Below are positions 23,077 through 31,753 of a DNA stretch of 64,000 bases, in pieces. A model generated the notes under the pieces. The model was given only the letters and a program-made list of their open reading frames with translations. It ran no database searches and was not told the DNA's origin. This stretch comes from Alphaproteobacteria bacterium (GTDB lineage Bacteria > Pseudomonadota > Alphaproteobacteria > CACIAM-22H2): the NCBI GenBank assembly GCA_017308135.1, contig JAFKFM010000009.1, positions 124,001-188,000 on the forward strand, in the 5' to 3' direction. Within the stretch, counting starts at the first letter, position 1. Every line of letters begins with the position of its first letter. A program made the position numbers and the translations under genes.

Positions 23077-23987
23077 AGGCGCTCGACCTGTTCTGCGGCG
23101 CAACCGGCGGATGGCATTTCGGCTTCAATGCTGCCGGAATCGATGTCGTCGCTGGTTGCGAATTCGACCCGTGGCGGCGCGCGGTCTACGCGGCGCGCTA
23201 CGGCGTCCCCGTCTATCCCGATGTCCGAACCCTTACCGGCGAACAGGTGACGCGCGACCATGGACCAATCGACATTGTTTGCGGATCTCCCCCTTGCCAG
23301 GACGCCAGCAGCGCCAACGCGAAAGGCAAAGGCGTCGACGGCGAGCGCACCGGGTTGTTCTTCGACGCCATCCGCATCGCCGGAGAACTCCGACCCCGTT
23401 GGGTCTGCCTTGAGAACGTTCCTGGGCTCCGAGCTCGAGGCTATGACCGGGTTCACGATGCGCTGGAAGCGCTCGGCTACGAAGTCCGGCCGGTCGTGGT
23501 GGGTGCTTGGCACGCCGGTGCGCCCCATCGCCGAAACCGAGTGGTCGTTGTTGCCAGCCTGCCGGCCGTGTTCCGGGAAACGGTCGCGGGGTGTCAATCA
23601 GACCGAGTTGGAACGCTCGCTGTTGCCGACGCCGACGAAACAGGCCGGGGGCGCCTGGGCGCCCCCGCAAGGCACGGGCATGAACCTCAAGGCGGCGTTG
23701 CGAGCAACGCCGCTGGCGCGGGACTGGCGATCCGGCAAGACGAGCGACGCGACGGCGACCAAGAACAGCCGTCCGCTATCGGAGCAATGCTCGCGCGCTG
23801 GTCTGGCTGGAACGGCGGACCTCCTGCGCTTGGTGGAATGGATGATGGGGTTTCCGCCGCGCTGGCTGCTCGACGCGGCCTTGGCCGTGCCTGTCTCGCC
23901 GCCTACGGCGACTCCTTCGTCCCGATCTTCCCCGAGCTTATCGGCCGCTTCATCCGCCACACCGACGCCCAAGGGTTGACCCCATGA
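23073..23987 (+). CDS. C5-cytosine DNA methyltransferase
   Basis: ATG 23073 overlaps the dnaB stop (ATGA). The 304-aa product has motif I (LDLFCGATGGWHFGF), motif IV with the catalytic Cys (CGSPPCQDAS), motif VI (CLENVPG) and motif VIII (APHRRNRVVVVAS), and a C-terminal SFVPIFPELIGRFI like motif X. Target recognition lies between motifs VIII and X. It would protect phage DNA from host restriction. A second long frame (23260-23979) is nested inside it, see that entry. No partner endonuclease is seen. Confidence 0.88.
   Translation: MKALDLFCGATGGWHFGFNAAGIDVVAGCEFDPWRRAVYAARYGVPVYPDVRTLTGEQVTRDHGPIDIVCGSPPCQDASSANAKGKGVDGERTGLFFDAIRIAGELRPRWVCLENVPGLRARGYDRVHDALEALGYEVRPVVVGAWHAGAPHRRNRVVVVASLPAVFRETVAGCQSDRVGTLAVADADETGRGRLGAPARHGHEPQGGVASNAAGAGLAIRQDERRDGDQEQPSAIGAMLARWSGWNGGPPALGGMDDGVSAALAARRGLGRACLAAYGDSFVPIFPELIGRFIRHTDAQGLTP
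23260..23979 (+). CDS. Nested ORF inside the cytosine methyltransferase, phage protein of unknown function
   Basis: In the +1 frame relative to the methyltransferase, a 239-aa ORF starts at ATG 23260 (MDQSTLFADLPLARTP). It contains SALRTFLGSELEAMTGFTMRWKRSATKSGRSWWVLG, then SLLPTPTKQAGGAWAPPQGTGMNLKAALRATPLARDWRSG, and VEWMMGFPPRWLLDAA. These blocks are typical of a phage protein family normally found beside cytosine methyltransferases (recalled, not searched). The methyltransferase frame is also intact over the whole stretch, so both seem to be coding. The start lacks an obvious Shine-Dalgarno sequence. It could also be a very persistent shadow frame. Confidence 0.55.
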   Translation: MDQSTLFADLPLARTPAAPTRKAKASTASAPGCSSTPSASPENSDPVGSALRTFLGSELEAMTGFTMRWKRSATKSGRSWWVLGTPVRPIAETEWSLLPACRPCSGKRSRGVNQTELERSLLPTPTKQAGGAWAPPQGTGMNLKAALRATPLARDWRSGKTSDATATKNSRPLSEQCSRAGLAGTADLLRLVEWMMGFPPRWLLDAALAVPVSPPTATPSSRSSPSLSAASSATPTPKG

Positions 23988-25039
23988 CCGACGCCCTGCC
24001 GCCCCCGCTCGTGCCCGCCGATGCCGACCTGCGGGACTTCGCCTATATGCCGCTCGACGTTGTGCGCCTGCGAGACAGCGACCTCGCCGCCCTCGCCGGC
24101 CCGGAGGAATTCCGCTCGGCCGTCATGCTCTGGTGCGCCTCGTGGCACCAAATTCCGGCCGCCAGCGTGCCCGACGACGACAAGATTCTCGCCAATCTCG
24201 CCGGGTTCGGGCGCGGCGTGACCGATTGGAAGAAGGTCCGCGAGGGCGCGCTGCGCGGCTGGGTCAAGTGCAGCGACGGACGCCTTTATCACCCGGTCGT
24301 CGCGGAGAAGGCGAACGACGCTTTGGACGGTAAGCGCCGGAACGCGCACAAGAAACTGTGCGACCGGCTCCGGAAAGCGGGTCTGAATTCCGATGGAATT
24401 CCGAGTTTCGAGCGCTGGAATTCCGACGGAATGCCGATGGACGGCCATTACATTTCCGCCGGAAACACCCCCCCAATTCCACGGAAGTCGGGACTTAAGG
24501 GGAGAGGGGAGAGGGAAAGGGGAGAAGGAAAGGGAGAATCTATATCTCCTGAATCATCGTCATCTACGATCCGGGCCGAAAGCGCCGACGACGACGCGCC
24601 GCCCGAAAAAAGTTTCGGGCTGAGCGACGCCGAGTTCGCCTTCGTCGAGCAATTCGACACCGCGCTGGTCGCGACCTTCGGCGAAAGCGCCCGACGCAAG
24701 CGCCTCGCCGGCGGCGATCCCGACAGCGCGCGCAAGCTCCGGGCGCTCAAGCTCACGCCCGAACGGTTCGGCGACGTGTGCCGGGACGTGATGGGGCGCC
24801 TCGCCGTGTCGGGCCGGGAGCCGCCGCAATCGCTGGCGTACTGCCTCAAAGCCGCGATCGAGGACACCGAACGCAATCCCGGCGCTGCGGCGAGCGTGAG
24901 CGACGATGATCCGCGCGCGAAGGCGTTCAGCGCGGCCGCCAAGACCTGGCTCGCCATGCCCGAGGCCGAGCGCGCCAAGACCCCGCGCCCGACGCCCGAG
25001 CAATTCGGGTTGCCGCCGGCGCAAGGAGGTGGACGTTGA
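23984..25039 (+). CDS. DUF1376-type protein, putative replication initiator
   Basis: The 351-aa product starts at ATG 23984. Its first 110 residues follow the DUF1376/YdaU pattern (FAYMPLDVVRLRDSDL, AVMLWCASWHQIPAASVPDDDKILANLAGFG, ALRGWVKCSDGRLYHPVVAEKA), a winged-helix-like domain of phage replication proteins. The middle (about 130-205) is low-complexity, Ser/Gly/Glu-rich, and the C-terminal 130 residues are helical. The underlying DNA at about 24490-24560 is purine-rich (GGGAGAGGGGAGAGGG-like), a possible replication origin as seen inside such genes. Position after dnaB supports a replication role. Confidence 0.72.
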   Translation: MTDALPPPLVPADADLRDFAYMPLDVVRLRDSDLAALAGPEEFRSAVMLWCASWHQIPAASVPDDDKILANLAGFGRGVTDWKKVREGALRGWVKCSDGRLYHPVVAEKANDALDGKRRNAHKKLCDRLRKAGLNSDGIPSFERWNSDGMPMDGHYISAGNTPPIPRKSGLKGRGERERGEGKGESISPESSSSTIRAESADDDAPPEKSFGLSDAEFAFVEQFDTALVATFGESARRKRLAGGDPDSARKLRALKLTPERFGDVCRDVMGRLAVSGREPPQSLAYCLKAAIEDTERNPGAAASVSDDDPRAKAFSAAAKTWLAMPEAERAKTPRPTPEQFGLPPAQGGGR

Positions 25040-25236
25040 CCGCCGTCCGCTCCTGCCTCGCGCGCATCGTGCCGTCCGCGCCCACGTCGAGCGAGGGGCT
25101 TGAAGCGCTCCGGCAACGCGCGTGGGCCGAGCAAGGCGTGGTCGTGCTCAACGTCGAGGAAGTCACGGACGATTGGCTGCGGCAGGCGCTGAAAAACGAA
25201 GCCGCGAAACGCTGGGGACGGAGGATGAAGCGATGA
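25036..25236 (+). CDS. Small phage protein, TTG start
   Basis: The start TTG 25036 overlaps the upstream stop and follows AAGGAGG at about 25023-25029, a strong ribosome binding site that decides it. The 66-aa product is helical in its second half (VVVLNVEEVTDDWLRQALKNEAAKRWGRRMKR). Function is unknown. It is coupled to the next gene by ATGA. Confidence 0.65.
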   Translation: MTAVRSCLARIVPSAPTSSEGLEALRQRAWAEQGVVVLNVEEVTDDWLRQALKNEAAKRWGRRMKR

Positions 25237-25382
25237 GAATTATGACGATCGCGTGTGTCGCGATTCTGATCGTGATGTTTGTGGCGGCGGCTTGGTGGCC
25301 CCGCCACTGCGTCGAGGAATACGCGCCACGCCTGCTGCAAACCGACGACAAGATCGCCATTGCGATCTACTGCCGGAGATAG
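25233..25382 (+). CDS. Small single-pass membrane protein
   Basis: The 49-aa product starts at ATG 25233, overlapping the previous stop. Residues 3-20 (IMTIACVAILIVMFVAAA) are one membrane helix or a signal anchor, and the tail has two Cys (RHCVEEY, IYCRR). It stands at the end of the early genes. Unknown function. Confidence 0.55.
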   Translation: MRIMTIACVAILIVMFVAAAWWPRHCVEEYAPRLLQTDDKIAIAIYCRR

Positions 25383-25385
25383 GTC

Positions 25386-25823
25386 ATGACCCACGAAACC
25401 GAGACCGGATGGCGCAAGACCATCATCGGCCTGCTGCGCGAGGCGTTCGTGACGGCGCGGACCTGTCGGGAGCGCGGGACATGGCCCGCGGGGTTCCGGT
25501 CGAACATGCCGGCCTACATCCACGAATATTTCGAGGCCTACGGCTTGGAGCGCGCCCAGGTCGGCACGCTACCGCCCAGCGCGCAAGCGCTTGACAGGCT
25601 CGACGCGGTGTGCGCGGCGATGGCGCATCGCACGCTCAACGACTACGAGCGCGAATTGCTGTGGCTGCGCGCGGGAAAGGTCCATTGGAAGGATATCGTG
25701 AAGCGCCGCTACATCCCCGAGCGGACGTTGAAGCGGCATTACGGCGATGCGCTGGTCGCGTTCGCCGCGCGCTACGTCGCGATGGAGCGGGAGCGTTTGG
25801 CACGAGTGGCACAAATGGCGTGA
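25386..25823 (+). CDS. DUF6362-like phage protein, sigma-like HTH
   Basis: The 145-aa product has the DUF6362 pattern: GWRKTIIGLLREAFVTARTCRERGTWPAG at the start, LDRLDAVCAAMAHRTLNDYERELLWLRAGKVHWKDIVKRR, and an HTH-like IPERTLKRHYGDALVAFAARYV at the end. Proteins of this type lie just upstream of the terminase genes in many phages and may be late-gene regulators. The sequence is followed by two hairpins (25832-25855 and the terminator at 25913), supporting its place as last gene of the early operon. Confidence 0.7.
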   Translation: MTHETETGWRKTIIGLLREAFVTARTCRERGTWPAGFRSNMPAYIHEYFEAYGLERAQVGTLPPSAQALDRLDAVCAAMAHRTLNDYERELLWLRAGKVHWKDIVKRRYIPERTLKRHYGDALVAFAARYVAMERERLARVAQMA

Positions 25824-25831
25824 AATAGTTC

Positions 25832-25855
25832 TGGCACGAAATCGGCGTCGTGCCA
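25832..25855 (+). terminator. Hairpin after the last early gene
   Basis: TGGCACGA (25832-25839) and TCGTGCCA (25848-25855) are perfect 8-bp arms around an 8-base loop, followed by a modest T-rich stretch (TAGGTTTTC). It could be a weak terminator or an RNA processing site. Confidence 0.45.
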
Positions 25856-25912
25856 TAGGTTTTCTGCGAGCTTGGATGATTGCACCAAGCGCCTCCTTGT
25901 TCGGACTCACAG

Positions 25913-25945
25913 CCCCGCGCGTTCATTCGCCGCGGGGTTTTCTTT
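25913..25945 (+). terminator. Rho-independent terminator before the late genes
   Basis: CCCCGCG (25913-25919) and CGCGGGG (25931-25937) form a GC-rich stem with an 11-base loop, followed by TTTTCTTTT. It lies between the early operon and the terminase genes, a place where late transcription is usually switched on by antitermination or a late promoter. Confidence 0.8.
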
Positions 25946-25970
25946 TGGCAAAACTAGCGCGGAGTAGCCC

Positions 25971-26246
25971 ATGGCCGGATCGAAGCCCGGCGAGCGTCGC
26001 GGCGGCCGGAAAAAGGGCACGCCCAACAAACTCACGCGCGACGTGAAATCCGCGATCCTCGCCGCGTTCGACAAGGTCGGCGGCGAAAAATACCTCGCCG
26101 AGCAGGCGAGGAAAAACCCCCAGGCGTTCCTGACACTGCTCGGCAAGGTGATGCCGACGCAACACGTCGGCGACCCGGAGAAACCCATCAACCATGTCGT
26201 CGAGTGGCGCGTCGTCGATCCCGCTCGGAATCGCGAGGGTCTTTAA
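25971..26246 (+). CDS. Terminase small subunit-like protein
   Basis: The 91-aa product starts MAGSKPGERRGGRKKGTPNKLTRDVKSAILAAF and continues EKYLAEQARKNPQAFLTLLGKVMPTQ. The G-G-R-K-x-G-x-x-N-K start and short helical body are the pattern of small DNA-recognition proteins placed directly before large terminase genes. It overlaps the large subunit start by about 50 bases. It would recognise the packaging site; no pac site is identified. Confidence 0.75.
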   Translation: MAGSKPGERRGGRKKGTPNKLTRDVKSAILAAFDKVGGEKYLAEQARKNPQAFLTLLGKVMPTQHVGDPEKPINHVVEWRVVDPARNREGL

Positions 26247-27465
26247 GCCGTTGCTCGCGCCCGCGCGCTACAAGGGCGCGTGGGGCGGTCGCGGTTCGGG
26301 CAAGTCCCACTTCTTCGGCGAATTGCTGGTCGCGACGGCGCTGCGCCGCCGGGGCTTGCGCGCGGTCTGCATCCGCGAGGTGCAGAAAACGCTGAAGCAA
26401 TCGGCCAAGCGTCTGATCGAAGACAAGATCAAGCGGATGGGGGTCGAAGACTCGTTCCGAGCGCTCGACACCGAGATCCGAACGCCCGGCGGCGGCCTCG
26501 TGCTGTTCCAGGGCATGCAGGACCACACGGCGGAATCGATCAAGTCGCTCGAGGGCTTCGACATCGCCTGGATCGAGGAAGGCCAGACGATGTCGGCCCG
26601 CTCCCTCGAAATGCTGCGCCCCACGCTGCGCGCCGAGGGCTCCGAAATCTGGGCGAGCTGGAACCCGCGCAACGCGGCGGACCCGCTCGACAAGCTGCTG
26701 CGCGGCCTATCGCCGCCGCCCGGCGCCATCGTCGTCAAAGCGAACTGGTCGGATAACCCGTTCTTTCCGTCGGTGCTCGAAACCGAGCGCCTTCACGATC
26801 TCAAAAGCAACCCCGATCGCTACGCCCATATCTGGGAAGGCGAGTACGAGCCCGCCGCGATCGGTGCCATCTGGGACCGCGCGAATTTCCACGCCAACCG
26901 GCGCAACGCACCGCCCGAATTGAAGCGCGTCGTGGTCGCGGTCGATCCCGCCACGTCGAGCGAGGACACGGCAAACGAACACGGGATCGTGGTCTGCGGC
27001 CTGGGCGTCGATGGGCGCGGCTATGTGATCGACGACCTATCCGCGCACGGCACGCCCCGGCAATGGGCGGATCGGGCCATCGCGGCTTACGACCGCTACG
27101 AGGCGAATGCCGTGATCGTCGAGGTCAACCAGGGCGGCGACATGGTCAAGCACACGCTGCAATCGGTACGCACGTCGTTGCCCGTTCTCGAGGTTCGCGC
27201 GTCGCGCGGCAAGCATGTCCGGGCCGAGCCGATCAGCTCGCTCTACAGCCTCAATCGCATCAGCCATTGCGGCACGTTCACGGAGCTCGAAAACCAGATG
27301 TGCTTGATGACCGCCGGCGGATACCAGGGCACGGGCTCCCCCGATCGCCTCGACGCGGCCGTGTGGGGCTTCACGCACCTGTTCCCGCAAATCGCGGCGG
27401 GTCCGGCGAAACCAGCACCTGCGCGCCATCACGAACATGCCGGCGGCGCCGGCTGGATGGGCTGA
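26194..27465 (+). CDS. terL: Terminase large subunit (PBSX-type)
   Basis: The 423-aa packaging motor has a Walker A-like GAWGGRGSGKSHF (about residue 30), FDIAWIEEGQTM as Walker B with catalytic Glu, ASWNPRNAADPL as the coupling motif, and an RNase H-like nuclease domain from about residue 245 (VVVAVDPATSSEDTANEHGIVVCG, AVIVEVNQGGDMV, SPDRLDAAVWGFTHL) with its acidic metal ligands. This is the PBSX/Terminase_3 layout. It pairs with the portal gene four bases downstream. Confidence 0.93.
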   Translation: MSSSGASSIPLGIARVFKPLLAPARYKGAWGGRGSGKSHFFGELLVATALRRRGLRAVCIREVQKTLKQSAKRLIEDKIKRMGVEDSFRALDTEIRTPGGGLVLFQGMQDHTAESIKSLEGFDIAWIEEGQTMSARSLEMLRPTLRAEGSEIWASWNPRNAADPLDKLLRGLSPPPGAIVVKANWSDNPFFPSVLETERLHDLKSNPDRYAHIWEGEYEPAAIGAIWDRANFHANRRNAPPELKRVVVAVDPATSSEDTANEHGIVVCGLGVDGRGYVIDDLSAHGTPRQWADRAIAAYDRYEANAVIVEVNQGGDMVKHTLQSVRTSLPVLEVRASRGKHVRAEPISSLYSLNRISHCGTFTELENQMCLMTAGGYQGTGSPDRLDAAVWGFTHLFPQIAAGPAKPAPARHHEHAGGAGWMG

Positions 27466-27468
27466 GTC

Positions 27469-29496
27469 ATGGCCGCGTCCGAACCCAAAGACGACGACGA
27501 CAAGGACGACGACTTGCTCCAACAGGGCAAGGACGCGTTCAAGCGCGCGTCGGACGCCGAGGACGAGAACCGCAAGGCGTTCCTCGACGATATGCGGTTC
27601 TGGCGCCTGAGCGAGCAATGGCCGGCCGAAATCAAGACCGCGCGGCTCAACGAAAAGCGCCCGTGCCTGACCGTCAATCGCGGGCCCACGTTCATCCGCC
27701 AGGTCGTCAACGACGCGCGCCAGAACAAGCCCTCGATCCGCGTGCGCCCCGTCGATGGCGGGGCCGATCCCGACACCGCCAAGGTGTTCAATGGGATCAT
27801 CCGGCATATCCAATACGCGTCGCGCGCCGACGTGGCCTACGACACCGCGACCGACAGCGCGGTTTCCGGAGGGTTCGGGTATTTCCGCATCGCGGTCAAA
27901 TACGCGGGCGACGACAGCTTTGATCGCGATCTGGTCATCGAGCGCGTCGCGAACCCGCTGACGGTCTATGGCGACCCCGCCTCGACCGCCGCCGATTCCT
28001 CGGATTGGAACGACGCGTTCGTCGTCGACTTCCTCGAAAAGGAGGAATTCGAGCGCCGCTTCCCGAAGGCCGAGAAGGTCAATTGGGATCAGGGCGCCTA
28101 TGCCGAGTTGAAGGATTCGGATTGGTGCGACGGCGACCGCGTGATGGTCGCGGAGTGGTATCACCGCTCGACCGAGCGCCGGACGATCGTGCTGCTGACC
28201 GACGGCCGGGTGATCGACGAAGAACAGCTCGCCCCGCTCAAGGACGAACTCGATGCGGCGGGGATCGGCGTCAAGGATTCGCGCCAGATCGATCGGTTCA
28301 AGGTCACGCATCGCCTGATGACGGGTGCGGAGATCCTCGAAACGACGGAATGGGCGGGCCAATACATCCCGATCATCCCGGTCTACGGCGACGAGGTGAA
28401 TGTCGAGGGCAAGCGGCATTTCCGCTCGCTGCTGCGCGACGCCGCCGATCCGCAACGCATGCTGAACTATTGGCGCACCACGTCGACCGAGCTGGTCGCG
28501 CTGGCCCCGCGCACCCCGTTCATCGGCCCGGTCAACGCGTTCGACACTGACGCCGCGAAATGGGCGACGATCAACTCGGTCAGCCATCCCTTCGTGCAGT
28601 ACGACGGGCCGACGCAGCCGCAACGCCAACCGCTCGACGCCGGCGGCGCCTTGGGCGCCATGAGCGAGGCCAAGGCCGCGTCGGACGACCTGATGGCGGT
28701 GATCGGGCTGTTCAACGCCTCGATCGGCCAGAAATCGAACGAGACGAGCGGCAAGGCCATCCTGGCGCGGCAACGCGAGGGCGATGTTTCGACGTTCCAT
28801 TTCCTCGACAACATGGCGCGCGCGATTAACCACGCGGGCCGCATTCTGATCGAGCTGATCCCCAAGGTCTACACGCCGGGCCGCGTCGTGCGCATCCTGG
28901 GCGAAGATGGCGCGACGACGGAGGAAGTGACGCTTGGCAAGCGCGCTCCCGCGATGGCCGAGCAACAGGCGATGGAGAACGCCAAGCGCATCTATGACCT
29001 GAGCGCCGGCAAATACGATCTGGTCGTCGACGTCGGCCCGTCCTTCACCACGCGCCGCGAGGAAGCCGCGAACCAGATGATGGAATTGCTGCGCGCCTTC
29101 CCGCAGGCCGCCGCCGTGATCGGCGATCTGCTCGCCAAGAATCTCGATTGGCCGGGGGCGGATGAAATCGCCAAGCGGCTGCAAACCCTGCTGCCGCCGC
29201 CGCTCAACGGCCAGCCGGCTCCGCAACCCCCGCCCGATCCGCGCATGGTTTCGGCGCAAGCCGCGCTGTTGCGCGCGACCAGCGACGCCAAGACCGGCGC
29301 CATGGACGCCGAAACCAACCGCATGAAGGCCGAGACCGATCGCCTGCAAACCGTCGGGCCCGCCATGACGCCGCAGGCCGTGCAAGCCATCGTGCTCGAC
29401 ACCATTCGCCAAATTCTCGCGCCCCCATCGCCCCCGCAGCCGCAGCCCGCCATGGGCCAAGCGGCACCCGCCGGGATGCCGATGGGCACGGCGTAG
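27469..29496 (+). CDS. P22-type portal protein
   Basis: The 675-aa product starts at ATG 27469, four bases after terL. An acidic N-terminus precedes the portal core: FLDDMRFWRLSEQWPAEIKTARLNEKRPCLTVNRGPTFIRQVVNDARQNKPSIRVRPV, then a long region typical of the P22 portal family including YGDPASTAADSSDWNDAFVVDFL. The C-terminus (from about 590) is a Gln/Pro/Ala-rich helical barrel extension, as in P22 gp1. It forms the dodecameric DNA channel at one vertex of the capsid. Confidence 0.9.
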   Translation: MAASEPKDDDDKDDDLLQQGKDAFKRASDAEDENRKAFLDDMRFWRLSEQWPAEIKTARLNEKRPCLTVNRGPTFIRQVVNDARQNKPSIRVRPVDGGADPDTAKVFNGIIRHIQYASRADVAYDTATDSAVSGGFGYFRIAVKYAGDDSFDRDLVIERVANPLTVYGDPASTAADSSDWNDAFVVDFLEKEEFERRFPKAEKVNWDQGAYAELKDSDWCDGDRVMVAEWYHRSTERRTIVLLTDGRVIDEEQLAPLKDELDAAGIGVKDSRQIDRFKVTHRLMTGAEILETTEWAGQYIPIIPVYGDEVNVEGKRHFRSLLRDAADPQRMLNYWRTTSTELVALAPRTPFIGPVNAFDTDAAKWATINSVSHPFVQYDGPTQPQRQPLDAGGALGAMSEAKAASDDLMAVIGLFNASIGQKSNETSGKAILARQREGDVSTFHFLDNMARAINHAGRILIELIPKVYTPGRVVRILGEDGATTEEVTLGKRAPAMAEQQAMENAKRIYDLSAGKYDLVVDVGPSFTTRREEAANQMMELLRAFPQAAAVIGDLLAKNLDWPGADEIAKRLQTLLPPPLNGQPAPQPPPDPRMVSAQAALLRATSDAKTGAMDAETNRMKAETDRLQTVGPAMTPQAVQAIVLDTIRQILAPPSPPQPQPAMGQAAPAGMPMGTA

Positions 29497-29545
29497 ACCG
29501 CAGGCCGGACCGGCAGTCCGCCACACCGCAACTCAGAGGAAACCA

Positions 29546-30448
29546 ATGACCGATATGGCGAACGCGCCGGACAATCCGGCCGCGACGGACGCGCTTGCGT
29601 CCCAAGGCGGCGCGGAACCCGAGCTGCACGAGCGTGCGACGGACGACCACGGCGATGCCGGAGGCGATAGCGGCGAGGAATCCCTTGCCGATGCCGCACA
29701 GGCCGCAGCCGACGAAGGGCTCGAAGATTTCGAGCACGAGGGCAAGACCTACAAGGTTCCGAAGGAGCTGAAGGACGGCTATCTGCGCCAAGCGGATTAC
29801 ACCCGCAAGACGCAGGAAGTGGCCGAATTCCGGAAGTCCCACGAAGCCGAGAAGGCCGCCTTCGCCGCGGAACAACGCGTGCTTCGGGAGTTCAATCGCG
29901 ACATGACGGAAATCGCCGTCATGGATCGCGATCTCGCGCGCTTCGACCAGATCGACTGGAATCGATGGGCCCAAGAGGATCCGGCCGCGTGCAACGCGGC
30001 GATCGCCCAGCGCCAAACCCTCATGAACCAGCGCGCGAGCAAGGTTTCTGAGATTGCGCGCAAGGCGGACGAGCTGGAAGGCAAGCAGCGCAAGGCGCAA
30101 TCCGAGCGCGCCGCGAACGTCCAGACCGAGATCCGCAAGCTCATTCCCGATTGGTCCGAAGCCAAGGCCCGCGAACTCACCACGTTCGGCAAGGAGCTCG
30201 GTTACTCGACCGAGGAACTTCAAGCCGCAACGCCGCGAGACGTGCAGACTCTGCACGAAGCGATGCAATGGCGCCGGCACATCGCAAAGCAGCGCGCCGC
30301 CGCGAAGGCTGTCGCTCCGCCCGTCGTCGAACCCGCCCCGACCCCGAAAGCCGGAACCGGCCGCGCCGCACCTCAGCGCGGACCGTCCGACGGCGATTCG
30401 ATCGATGCGTGGATGGCGAAGCGGAACAAGCAGGTCGCGGGGCGCTAA
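29546..30448 (+). CDS. Scaffold-like protein
   Basis: ATG 29546 follows AGAGGAAA. The 300-aa acidic product is low-complexity at both ends and helical in the middle (YLRQADYTRKTQEVAEFRKSHEAEKAAFAAEQRV, with coiled coil at about 75-215). Lying between portal and coat genes and having charged, flexible character, it matches phage scaffolding proteins that guide procapsid assembly and then leave. There is no protease domain. Confidence 0.75.
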   Translation: MTDMANAPDNPAATDALASQGGAEPELHERATDDHGDAGGDSGEESLADAAQAAADEGLEDFEHEGKTYKVPKELKDGYLRQADYTRKTQEVAEFRKSHEAEKAAFAAEQRVLREFNRDMTEIAVMDRDLARFDQIDWNRWAQEDPAACNAAIAQRQTLMNQRASKVSEIARKADELEGKQRKAQSERAANVQTEIRKLIPDWSEAKARELTTFGKELGYSTEELQAATPRDVQTLHEAMQWRRHIAKQRAAAKAVAPPVVEPAPTPKAGTGRAAPQRGPSDGDSIDAWMAKRNKQVAGR

Positions 30449-30479
30449 CCGCAGCCCCTAGTCCCGAGAGGACAAATCC

Positions 30480-31673
30480 ATGGCGTCCACGTACCTTACC
30501 CCGACGCAGGTGACCCGCGAGGCCCTGCGCATCTTGCATGCCGAGCTCAACTTCATCGGCAACATCAACCGGCAATACGACAAGTCCTATGCCCAGGAAG
30601 GCGCCAAGATCGGCGACAGCCTGAAAATCCGCCTGCCGAACAAGTACGTCGTGACCGACGGCGCCGTGATGACCGCGCAGGACGTGACGGAAAGCTCGAC
30701 CACGCTTCAGGTCAACAACCAGAAGCATGTCGGCATGCGTTTCTCGTCCGCCGATCTGACGCTGTCGATCGACGACTTCTCGAAGCGCTACATCAAGCCC
30801 GCGATGACGACGCTGGCGGCGAGCATCGAGGCCGACGCGATCTCGATGTACAAGGACGTTTACCAGATCGTCGATCAGGACGGTTCGGCTTTCACGTTCG
30901 ATACGTCGCTCGCCGGCAAGGAAGTGCTCGACCTCGCACTCGCGCCGAACGACGGCGATCGGACCTGCCTGTTGATGCCGCGCGATCAGCGCAAGCTGGT
31001 CAACGACACCAAGGGCCTGTTCCAGGACTCGGCCTCGGTCGCCAAGCAGTACAAGACCGGCGCCATGGGCCATTCGGCGGGGTTCGACTACTACCAGAAC
31101 ACGATCCTGCCGCTGCACACCACGGGCACGGCCGCCAAGACGACGGGCTACACGGTCAATGGCGCGACCGAGCAGGGCTCGACCATCACGATCCAGACCG
31201 GCACGACCTCGTTCCTCAAGGGCGATATCGTGACGTTCGCGGGCTGCTATCGCGTCCACCCCGAGACCAAGCAGGTCACGTCCGACCTTCAGCAATTCGT
31301 GGTGACGGCGAATTCGGGCACGTCGGCGACCTCGCTGGCGATCTCGCCCGCGATCGTCGTGTCGGGCGCCAACCAGAACGTCTCCGCCTATCCCGACAAC
31401 TCGGGCGCGGTCGTGAAGGTCGGTGCGGGTGCGAGCGAAAAGCTGCGCACGTCGCTCGCGTTCCACAAGGATGCGTTCGCGTTCGCCACGGCGGACCTCG
31501 TGATGCCCAAGGGCGTGGACTTCGCCGCACGCGAAGTGTTCGACGGCATCTCGATGCGCATCGTGCGGGCCTACGACATCAACAACGACAACATGCCGTG
31601 CCGCGTCGACGTGCTGTACGGCTACAAGACGCTCCGCGCCGAACTCGCGGCGCGCATGCACGCCGACGGCTAA
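30480..31673 (+). CDS. P22-type major coat protein
   Basis: The 397-aa product begins MASTYLTPTQVTREALRILHAELNFIGNINRQYDKSY, then AKIGDSLKIRLPNKYVVTDGAVMTAQDVTESSTTLQV, the pattern of the P22 coat family (HK97 fold). Residues of about 218-300 (TVNGATEQGSTITIQTGTTSFLKGDIVTFAGCYRVHPETKQ) fit the inserted beta I-domain of that family. It follows the scaffold gene by about 30 bases. Confidence 0.92.
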   Translation: MASTYLTPTQVTREALRILHAELNFIGNINRQYDKSYAQEGAKIGDSLKIRLPNKYVVTDGAVMTAQDVTESSTTLQVNNQKHVGMRFSSADLTLSIDDFSKRYIKPAMTTLAASIEADAISMYKDVYQIVDQDGSAFTFDTSLAGKEVLDLALAPNDGDRTCLLMPRDQRKLVNDTKGLFQDSASVAKQYKTGAMGHSAGFDYYQNTILPLHTTGTAAKTTGYTVNGATEQGSTITIQTGTTSFLKGDIVTFAGCYRVHPETKQVTSDLQQFVVTANSGTSATSLAISPAIVVSGANQNVSAYPDNSGAVVKVGAGASEKLRTSLAFHKDAFAFATADLVMPKGVDFAAREVFDGISMRIVRAYDINNDNMPCRVDVLYGYKTLRAELAARMHADG

Positions 31674-31753
31674 ACGCCCTGGCGGCATGAGGGGGCGGGG
31701 CCTGCGCGCTCCGCCCCATCCCCCTTCCAAATTCGCAGAAAGGAACCGTCATC

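Noticed and set aside
21544..23103. 519-aa leftward ORF opposite dnaB
   Set aside because: Shadow of dnaB; no domain and composition typical of reverse-strand GC-rich DNA.
27037..29526. 829-aa leftward ORF opposite the portal gene
   Set aside because: It is a GC-rich shadow of terL and portal genes, Arg/Gly/His-rich and without any recognisable domain.
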